The translations under genes were made by a program, and so were the position numbers. The notes under the pieces are model-generated. The model searched no databases, was not told the DNA's origin, and saw only the letters and a list, made by a program, of their open reading frames with translations. Shown here one piece after another: positions 55,850-64,000 of a stretch of 64,000 bases of DNA; the first letter of the stretch is position 1, and every line of letters begins with the position of its first letter. This DNA comes from Hemileia vastatrix (lineage: Eukaryota > Basidiomycota > Pucciniomycetes > Pucciniales > Zaghouaniaceae): assembly GCA_030280995.1 (NCBI GenBank), contig JASXTE010000015.1, positions 24,236,501 to 24,300,500 of the forward strand, given 5' to 3'.

Positions 55850-58452
55850 TAGGAGTTCAGGGGCGTTAGAAACATTGATGGCTGGTTCCCCGGATGTTTT
55901 GTCTGAGTCATTGAGGAAGCCTTCCCATTCCACGAGGTATTGAAGTTTCCCCTTGCGTATTCTTGAATCAAGGATACGACTTACTTCCCACTCTAGATGA
56001 TCTTCTACTTCGACCGGTTCCGGAGGGGGTTGGTTCTTGCCCGGGTATATTTCTTGAGCCAGTTCCCTCTCCTGGTTATCTCATTGTTGTCGGGTATGAT
56101 TACTCTACCTTCGAAGACTAATAGACCTGATTCAATACTAAATCTTTTGGCCCCTTTCTTCGAGAGTATTTTGTCTTTTAACCCTAAACAATATTCGTCC
56201 TTCGACTGAGCTTCAAGGATGTTGGATAGTGGATTTCGAAAAGATTGAATTGTCATCAAATTAAGTTGATGAGTCGTTAACATTGATTCGTTGAAGATTG
56301 ATTGCACATTTGCTGGGTTCTTGTCAGCAAATGCGTCCCCCCGCTGTGGGTAAATGTCGTCCCGATGTGACAAGATATCTGGGACAATGCAGTTTTTACC
56401 TGGGCGATAGGAAATAGAGAAGGAAAATTCAGACAAAAATTCAGCCCAACTGACTTGACGCCTGGTTAACACTTTGGAAGACATGAAGTATTTTAAAGCA
56501 TTATGATCTGTTAAAATTTGAAAAGAACTATCTAGGCTGAGAAGAAAAGAACACCATTTTTTAAGACAATGGATAATAGCTAAAAGCTCTTTGTCATGAA
56601 TTTCATAATTTAATTCTGCTGCAATGAGTTTGCGTGACTCAAAAGCAACAGGATGAAACAATTTTGTTTCAGGATTTAATTGGGAGATGACCCATGCAAT
56701 AGCATAATTGCTTGCATCTGTCTCAACTATTGTCGAAGCAGAAGGATCAAAATGTCAAAGAATTGGGGCTGTGGTGAACGCCATTTTTAGTGCTTCGAAT
56801 TCCTTTTGTGCTGTAGAAGTAAAAACAAAAGGAATGTCTTTTCTAAGAAGAGAAGTAAGATTGGAAATAGTTTTAGAGTAATCTTTAATAAATCTTCTAT
56901 AGAAGTTTGCAAAACCCAAAAATCCTTGGAGCGATTTAATGTTTTTGGGCTCAGGCCATTCCAGGATTTTCTGGACTTTTTTGTCATCCATGACTAAACC
57001 GTCAGTGGACAATTTAAAACCCAAAAAATCAATTGATTTGAGGTGGAATTCGCATTTATTATGCTTGGCGTAGAGACCATGCTCTTGAAGACGATTTAGG
57101 ACCTGTCGAACATGATGAATATGTTCATCTAGTGTTTTCAAGAATATTAAAATATCATCTAAATAGACGGCTACAAATTGTTCAACAACATCTTGAAAGA
57201 TGTCATTAACAAAAGTTTGAAAAGTTGAAGGTGCGTTACATAATCCAAAAGGCATAACTAAATATTCAAAACTACCAAATCTAGTGCGCATTGAAGTCAG
57301 TGGTTCATGACCTTCTGCAATGCGAATCAGATTGTAAGCGCCTCTAAGATCAATTTTAGAAAAGAAATTAGCACCATTGAAAAGGGTAAGAAGTAATGAC
57401 ATAGGAGGAACAGGATATGCATTCTTCTTAGTGACTGTGTTGAGCTTTCTATAGTCAACACACAACCTAAGACTACCGTCCTTCTTTTTTACAAAGAGGA
57501 CAGGGGAGCCGGTTGGAGATTTACTGGCTCTGATGAAACCTTTGGCTACATTCTCTGCAATGTAGTCTCGAAGAACTTGAGATTTGTCCTTTGACAAAGA
57601 ATAGACGGGACCTGCTGGAGGTACTGGGCCTATTAACTCTATTTGATGGTCGTAGGGTCAATGAGGTGGTAACTTATCGGCCTTGCGGATTGAGAAAACA
57701 TCGAGGAAATCGTGGTAGATTTCTGGTAGAGTTGATTTAATGGCTTCAACGTTGATTTGGTCGTCCTCTTCATCTTTGAGAGAATCTGTCAAGGGGATAC
57801 CTGTATTGAGAGAGCAGAATTCGATTACTTCGAGGCAATTTAAATACTCTTCGAGTGAAGTCATCAAGCTAGAAGGGTTAGCCAATTGCTCATTTAGAGA
57901 AAGATCAGATGCTTGCAAGTCATCTGGCAGAGATTTGTCCTCTAGCAGGACGTTGTCAGGTGGGTTGTTTAACTCCCTATTGACCTGCATTGAAGAATCA
58001 GAAATATACTTAGAGCGTGGGGTGATCAATCCCTTAGTCCAATCAATTTCGGGATTCCAATGCGTTAAAAAGTCATGGCCAAGAATGGTATCGTCCATCC
58101 TTGGGGCGTCCAAGACTGAGAATTCCCACTCGAAGGGGGGAAAGTTCGGAAAGTTGAAAACCCATAAAACTTTCTTACTTAACCAATATTTGGGTTCCTC
58201 TGATTTGACCAAATAGATTGGAGTTCGATCGACATCTGTAAATGTTAGTTGAAGCTTCTCGGCAAAAGATAAACTAACAAAAGAAATTGAAGCTCCAGAG
58301 TCTATAAGACAACTGAAGGGGATATCCTCCTTAAAAAGAATGAATCTCAAGCGGTTTAAGGCAACTCCAGTCCTTAAGACATGGAGGTTCTGTGCACTGG
58401 GAGAGATAAGATAGTTTGCTTTGCACACAATTAAACTATCTACTAGTTTTTT
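55850..58452 (-). pseudogene. gypsy pol: protease, RT, RNase H and chromodomain; integrase core lost
   Basis: Entered by a -1 shift at the gag end. Protease has DSGAS (58302-58291 for DSGA). Reverse transcriptase has VDYRKLNT, VMPFGLCNAPSTFQ and YLDD (57165-57154), all intact. RNase H begins ETDASNYAIAWV and continues TDHNALKYF. The sequence then passes VIIPDNNEI and jumps at about 56085 into ELAQEIYPGKN (in another frame), EDHLEWEVSRILDSR and LQYLVEWEGF, a chromodomain. The HHCC zinc-binding and DDE integrase parts between are missing. Two TGA stops interrupt pol at 57660-57658 and near 56757-56755. Without integrase it could move only with help. Confidence 0.93.
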
Positions 58453-59630
58453 GACTTCAAAATAGTACCTTCTCTTTCCTTCAACTTTACACAGTCTTCC
58501 AACTTGTGCTTACCCCCACAATACATACATAACCCATCATCTGCTCGTCTCTTCCTCTCAGCTTCTTTAAGTTCCCCTTTAGGATCCAGTACTTTGCTGA
58601 TATTGCCTGGGGTTGAGCCTTTTGGTCGAGGTTTATCCTTTCCCTTATTGGGTTTGGATTGAGTCGAGGAGGATTGATTTGGTCGTGGGTGTGAAGAAGG
58701 TCCCGATTTAAAGTTTAGGCCTTGAGATTTGTTGGCATATCGACAATGTTGAAGTTGTCCTTGATAAACGCCGTCAAGTTCGAGGGTTCGATCCATTAAA
58801 TCCGTTAAAGTAGTCATCTTCTGACCGTGAAGATTTAATTGATCCAGAATCCTCAAAGGAAGTCCTTTCTTGAAATGATACTTAAGGGCAGCATCATTCC
58901 AACCTACTCAAGTTTGAAGTGCTCTGAAGTTTGAGATATATTCAGAGGCTTTACCATTATCACTCATGCGAAGAAAATCAAGTTCAATTTCTGCGTTGTC
59001 AGTTTCATTAGGATCCCCAAACAACGTAAAAAGTTGGTCTTCAAATTTTTCCCAATTATTGATAAGTAAGTGGGTTTCTGTCGAAGAAAGCATGAGCAGA
59101 TAAGGTTTGAACCATCTTGCTGCTTTTCCGGCTAGGAATGAAGAAGCGTAAACGACCTTTGATCGGTCGCTATTAAAGGTTCGAGGGTCATTATGGAACA
59201 GTAGCTTGCAGGTTTGCAAGAAGGGTCGCAATCTGTCGGGGTGATCTCTGTCGAATTTGTCAGGAGATTTCATAGAAGGAGTTTTGAACTTAGATCCCTC
59301 TGAAGACGTTGGATTTGAAAGGGTTTTCATGAAAAGTCTCATGAAATCTTCCAGAGAGTTAGATGGTCCAGGTTCTGAGGATTGACCAGAAGGGTGATTG
59401 GCTGGGGCGGATGGTGCATCGTGCATTGTATCCTCTCCTTCTTCTTCATCACTAGAATCCTCAAAATCTTGTGGGATGCCTTCTACAGATTGAACTGAAT
59501 GTTGCCGTTCCCTAAGGTCGAGTGGTTCCAAAGAGTGAGTGCGGGAAACAGACCTTGTGGCTGTTGGCCTGCCCCTAGCGCGAGCTCTAGTAGTAGCGCC
59601 CGTAGGAGGAGTGCGTTGAACAGGTGCCAT
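58443..59630 (-). pseudogene. gypsy gag with CCHC knuckle, one internal TGA
   Basis: The 395-codon reading starts MAPVQRTPPTG, has an acidic low-complexity region (DSSDEEEGEDT), then the conserved retrotransposon Gag region (KSPDKFDRDHPDRLRPFLQT, GKAARWFKPYL), and ends with a CMYCGGKHKLEDC zinc knuckle (CX2CX4HX4C). A TGA at 58910-58908 splits it but the frame continues unchanged after the stop. It forms the particle that packages element RNA in the cytoplasm. It overlaps pol at the slippery site. Confidence 0.9.
58446..58452 (-). promoter_or_regulatory. -1 ribosomal frameshift heptamer A AAA AAC
   Basis: On minus, A AAA AAC is in the gag frame and is followed at once by the gag stop TAG (58445-58443). 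The -1 frame runs on without a stop into protease. This is the classic slippery type used between retroviral and retrotransposon gag and pol. Confidence 0.75.
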
Positions 59631-59702
59631 TTTAAAACTTTAAAAACACCTAAAAGGACGTAGTAGTGCAAAGAATGAGAACTACGGAGAATTAAATTAT
59701 AC

Positions 59703-60475
59703 TGTCACCGGACAACCTACGCACAAGGTCGAGGATGTTCCTGAAAGTGAGATGAGGGATTTAGAAACTTCTTCGAAGCACAGAGGAATGATTCGAGGAA
59801 GTGATTCGAAGGTCACTCAAAGTAAGAGCTACAGGTTCGAGGTATGTTCGAGAAGAATTATAAGATAGTTTCAAAGGTAATAGGAATTCTTAAGATCTCA
59901 CTAAGGGTTGGAAACTCAATAATCAAAGGTTTAGGATTTAGAAATGATTTATTGAGAAAATAAAAGAAAGATACAATAACAATGATTTAACTTAAAGATT
60001 TTACCACTATTAAATGTAAATACGTTTTATAATTTAATTCTAAGGAATATCAAACCAAATACCCAACCCTTTTATATCCTTTATTCCTCCTCGCATTGGC
60101 CTCCCTCTCATCGCACCATTCCCATACCATTGACCATTACTAACATACACTTAGACCCTCTTCGCTAAATATCCGTCCATGCTCAATTTACCCCTTTTTA
60201 TTAATTAACAAAACTTTTAATGAAAACTACTACTGTACTATTACGTTGATCCTAGAGTTGTGCGTCGCTTATTGAAAATGAGACTAAGGCACCCTATTGG
60301 GAGATTGACTAATTTAGATTTAGAGTTTAGGCTAGCACAGTTAAATAGTAAGTACACAAAGGGGAATCGCAGTTGCTATGGAGAATTGCTTTCTGCGCTT
60401 CGAGTATAGATTTAGGACTCAATATTATTAATTTAATGAGCTGCTTTTGCCTTGAGTGTCACGTGGCGCGTGACA
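59703..60475 (-). repeat. 5' LTR of the gypsy element
   Basis: 773 bp, about 98 percent identical to the left LTR by eye. Leader and primer site should lie at 59702-59640; I did not recognise a tRNA-complementary TGG start there. Confidence 0.95.
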
Positions 60476-60480
60476 ATTTA

Positions 60481-61340
60481 GGTCTTTAAGTGGGTTTTAA
60501 CCTCTTAATAGCCTATAACCTTTATTTTTATGCTTATTTTATGTCATATGGACATATTTAGTTGACTCACAATGCCTACACAAGCATATACACCTTTTTC
60601 AGGCACATATATCCAGTTTGGACAATATAATCTGATTCCTTTGATGTATTTTCACAAATTTATGGGTTGGGATATGATTACAGGGTTAATATGGATGCTT
60701 GGGGATGTTGTTTAGGGCTTGGACAGTTAATTTGGTTCCTTTATGTGATTTGGGTTTCATTATATACTCTTTGGATGAGTTATTTTACCTGTTTCTTTAT
60801 GGTATCTGCTTTTATCTGTTTATTCTATTTATGGTATGGGTCTGTGGTATCATTAATTGTGATGGAGGGTCTTTACTGGAGGTATGGGTGTTGAAACTTC
60901 TTGAAGTGGAAGCCATGGGGAGGTGATGGGCCCTCACAGTGCTGTAATTTCTGGGGATAGCAGTGACATCATCTGGATTGAAGGTCTGTGCACTCCTGTG
61001 GATTTTGGTATAAGTAAGGGAGGATTTGATGTGTTATCAGACATCACTTACTTACTACACATCAAATAAACACTATAAAACAATTATTATTATATATAAA
61101 TACATTATAAATCATTTATAAATTGATATTATCATTATATAAGCTATAACTATATTTTATTTATCTATTTTCCACCACTAGCACACATAAAAATCCAAGT
61201 ATTGTGAGTTTATATTGAGAATAACTATTTTATTAGTCTTCCCCTGAGGTTTAATCACTAAATGATTTATCAATAAGTAGTAGGACCACTAATATTTACT
61301 ATTAAATCATACTTAGAAATTAGCATACACTGACAATTGG
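60481..61340. other. Right arm of the repeat interrupted by the gypsy element
   Basis: AT/T-rich sequence with long Tyr/Leu/Trp-rich open frames on plus (60667-60926) that look like low-complexity artefacts. A change of composition near 61330 (AATTGGGGGTCTCTCC) may be its boundary. Family not recognised. Confidence 0.4.
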
Positions 61341-61572
61341 GGGTCTCTCCTTAATTATTACTTACACCATGCAATATGGGGGGAAGACTTGCTAGCAAGT
61401 CCGCAACCTTTAGCCCTAATTCATATCTTTTTCAGCACACATTGAGGTGGTGATGAAACAATCATGAAGAAATATTGAATTTTCTTTGAAAACACCTTGA
61501 AACTGATTTGAACCTTCATTGAACCACAGTTGATTAATAGTTCAAAAAATATTCACAGCAGGAAAAAAGTGT
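61341..61572. other. Short spacer, no gene seen
   Basis: Non-coding by inspection. Confidence 0.4.
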
Positions 61573-61590
61573 GCACTAGACGTCTAGTGC
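61573..61590. repeat. 18-bp perfect palindrome
   Basis: GCACTAGACGTCTAGTGC, flanked by an A-run on the left and a T-run on the right that extend the dyad. Confidence 0.85.
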
Positions 61591-61639
61591 TTTTTTTTGC
61601 TTCCTGAAATGATTGCTGGTATAATTCCAAGTGGGACTT

Positions 61640-62838
61640 CCATCTGATACCTCCCTCCCCTGATTCTCCATTATCTTCAATCTGCCTTCCTATTCCACCC
61701 CCCTCATCTTGTTTCTAACCTTGCCATCTACTTACCCTTTCTACCCTATCCCTTCCCTTCACAGTGAGAAAACAACTCTCCTCTCCTTCCCCCCCTCTCC
61801 CTTCTCTTCTCTTTATTTCTCAAACCTTCCCCAGAACCTCACTCACCTTTCCCAGCCCACTGTCATTATTTAATTTAATTTTACTTTGTATTTTTTTTCT
61901 TTTTTCATGTTTTATCTACAAATATCTTCCTTTCTCAACACTTGGCCACATTTTTTTTAGTAAACACAAGCAAATCAAATTCTGAAATATGTATTTAGTT
62001 AGATTATTTACCACTTGGAATGGGTTATAATTCCTCAACATTTTATTCTTTGTTATTTCTAATTTATAAATATTAATTATTCTCAAGTTTCTCAAAAGAT
62101 GGCTACTTACCAAGCCCTTGCATGCCTCCCCAGCACTTTTTTCACCTCTCCCATCTCATCGCTCACCTCCCCCAGAATAATAGAGGGACTGAGGAAGGGT
62201 GGGGAAGGTGAGAGAAGGGCTTTACAGGGCTTGGAGAGGTTATAAAAGCCCCTAACCCACTTTTCAAAGGCTGGAAAAGCTGAGCAAGGATCCTTAAAGG
62301 GCTAGGAGAGGTGATAAAAGCATCTCACCTACTACTCCCAGCCCTACTTAGTCTTTACATCACCTTTCTCACATCTCCAGCCAAATTAAGGGACTGGGGA
62401 GGCTGGGGGAGGTGAGAAAGGGGCTTTAAAAGTCTGGGGGAGGTGATAAAAAGCCTCTCACTCACTTCTCCCAGCCCTCCTTAGTCTTTAAAGCACCTCA
62501 CTCACATCTCCAGCCAAAGCAAGGGACTGGGGGAGGCTGGGGGAGGTGAGTGAAGGGCTGGAAAGGGCTTGGGAAGGTGTGAAAGGGCTAGGGGAGGTAA
62601 GCAAGAGCTGGGGGATTTGGACAATAGACTGGGTAGGTGAGTAATAGTTTGTGAATGTGAGAGAAAGGCTGGTGAGGGCTAATGGAGGTGATTGAGGTGA
62701 GTGAGAGGTTGAAAAAGGGGTGGAGTTGTGTTAAAAGTGAAAATAGAGTGGAGGGGAGTAGTGAGGAGGGTTTCAACTTAGCTTTTGAAGCTTAAAGGGT
62801 GTAGCAAATGTATCAGGAGGGCAATAAAAGGGTGGGGA
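61640..62838. repeat. C-rich then G-rich block with GGGAGGTGAG units
   Basis: 61640-61860 is C/T-rich. From 62110 to 62830 there are many imperfect direct and inverted units of CTGGGGGAGGTGAG and CTCACCTCTCCCAGCC, with two long near-repeats at about 62290-62420 and 62430-62560. The style matches the cores of Har-1 and Har-2, so an unrecognised element core is possible. No gene is supportable. Confidence 0.6.
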
Positions 62839-62840
62839 GT

Positions 62841-64000
62841 TGTCAGGCTAAGGATCAACTAAAAGGACGTGAACTAGCTTGAAAAGTCTTTTTCTAGAAG
62901 ATTTATATGGTCCTATATGAATACTGTAGTATAAATCCAACAAATAGTAAAATATAATTCAAAATAAAGGTCTCAGTAATATAATTCTCACTATTTTTAT
63001 ATGTGGCTTACAATATTTTTAGTTGGTAGAAAAATAGAGTTTAATAATTCAGATACTACTAAAAACTCTTATATAAGTACTAATTGATGTGTATTGTAAT
63101 TGATTTGGTTATATTGTGTAAATTGTAATGATAAAGAATGTAGAAACAAGACCCAAAAAACCTCCTCCTTTTATACACACTGAGTTCCCCAATGATTCCC
63201 TTGATGTACCATCCAATACACAGTTAATGACGCCTCAAATCAACTAATAGACATGCCCATCAACATCTCCAGTAACCCATGACATAATTAGAAGAGTAAC
63301 AACCATCAAAATCCTGTAATAATAAGGAAAATCCATCAAAATTAAAGAAAAAGACAAAAAAAGAGTATATGCGTATAAAACAATAATATAAAAGACTAAA
63401 GGGGACTTTTTAAGGTTAATAATAGCTTAATAATAAGGGGGATTTACTGTAGAAATAATGGGGCTAATCCTGACATTATACTACGTGAAATTCCCATCCA
63501 AAAATAACCAATATTGACTGAGAAACCACCCATAAACTCAAAAAAGAGCGTGGGATGTGAGGTAACTACATGCAGTCCTTGGCAGGTGCTTGCACGGGTA
63601 AATCCTTGACTAAATTTAGGCAAATTTAAGTGTGGTGATAAAATAAGACGCCAAGAGTGAGTTTATTAATGAAATTAGTGCATATAAACAAGGTCAATGC
63701 ATTATTAATTAAGCTAGGACACTAAATAAGCGCCTCTCGCCTATTTTAGCGTGTTTCTCCACAGTGGGCATAGAATGTGGGGTAATTATAGTGTGAAAAA
63801 GCTAACTTTGCTAAAAATGAAGCTATTCACATGGGAAAAAAGCAGGCAGTATGTGGCCAGTACACAGAAGCCATTTCTGGCATAAAAAACACCAAATTTG
63901 AAAACTGTTATTTTTATGCATTTGAGTAGCCAAATCAATAGTCCTAAATGAGAAAAATTGATCTGTCAGGGCGCATTTTTAATATTATTAAATTTATAGT
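62841..64000 (+). mobile_element. LTR family 2, runs off the window end
   Basis: It starts TGTCAGGCTAAGGATC and follows the solo LTR at 49888-51381 to the last base, reaching the equivalent of about 51040. Roughly 340 bp remain outside. Whether it is a solo LTR or the 5' LTR of a complete element cannot be decided. Confidence 0.88.

Larger units (their letters stand above)
53012..60475 (-). mobile_element. Ty3/gypsy chromovirus with deleted integrase and an antisense gene, 7464 bp
   Basis: Two 773-bp LTRs (53012-53784 and 59703-60475) with TGTCAC...GTGACA ends are flanked by ATTTA (53007-53011 and 60476-60480). The element is transcribed leftward: gag 59630-58443, then pol to about 55850. 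Integrase zinc-binding and catalytic regions are missing, while the C-terminal chromodomain remains. Between pol and the 3' (left) LTR lie about 1 kb of A/G-rich DNA and a plus-strand spliced gene (53895-54867). By eye the LTRs differ at about 18 sites, near 2 percent, so insertion is fairly recent. Base composition is visibly richer in GC and in TCGA words than the surroundings. Confidence 0.95.

Noticed and set aside
57740..58216. 158-residue plus-strand frame opposite gypsy pol
   Set aside because: It is the shadow of the protease/spacer coding strand; the minus frame has clear domain motifs.
60667..60926. Two overlapping Tyr/Trp/Leu-rich plus-strand frames
   Set aside because: They overlap in different frames with no motif and lie in an unassigned repeat arm.

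Overview
The window looks like eukaryotic, fungal DNA from a very AT-rich, repeat-swollen genome. Two host genes contain short GT-AG introns (55 to 87 bp) and tiny exons, one is a PacC/Rim101-type three-finger regulator, and the mobile elements (chromodomain Ty3/gypsy, PIF/Harbinger with a Myb/SANT-like partner gene, Tc1/mariner, a TET/JBP-type relic) are a set known from basidiomycetes. Large AT-rich rust (Pucciniales) genomes fit best, but the species is inference. I saw no tRNA, rRNA or CRISPR array.

Layout. 1-3880: decayed Ty3/gypsy pol followed by its 3' LTR. About 4.06-19.84 kb: three copies of one PIF/Harbinger family (called Har-1 here). The copy at 16487-19838 has a complete spliced transposase gene, matching terminal repeats and a target duplication; the others are decayed or truncated. 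19.9-28.5 kb: a MITE, two large solo LTRs with perfect 5-bp target duplications, a second Harbinger family (Har-2) with a GC-rich palindrome, a TET/JBP-like pseudogene broken by one solo LTR, and an end of another Harbinger-type element. 29105-31090: the pacC/RIM101 homologue, minus strand, seven exons. 32.5-36.7 kb: a tandem duplication, a MITE, a complete but dead Tc1/mariner element and a roughly 1.4-kb nearly perfect hexanucleotide microsatellite. 39-45.6 kb: a solo LTR of a second LTR family and Har-1 copy D, which contains a four-unit satellite and appears to split an older gene remnant. 46248-47548: the RRP46-like exosome subunit gene, four exons. 49.9-64 kb: more LTRs, and a 7464-bp Ty3/gypsy element (53012-60475) with two 773-bp LTRs inserted into another repeat. 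The last LTR runs off the window edge.

Only two clear host genes are present (pacC-like and RRP46-like), with one weak candidate next to RRP46. The rest is mobile-element sequence at several stages of decay. The most unusual object is the 53-60 kb gypsy element. Its gag and pol lie on the minus strand, its integrase core is deleted, gag and pol are joined by a textbook -1 slippery heptamer, and its 3' end carries an opposite-strand, intron-containing gene with exact Zn2Cys6 cysteine spacing.
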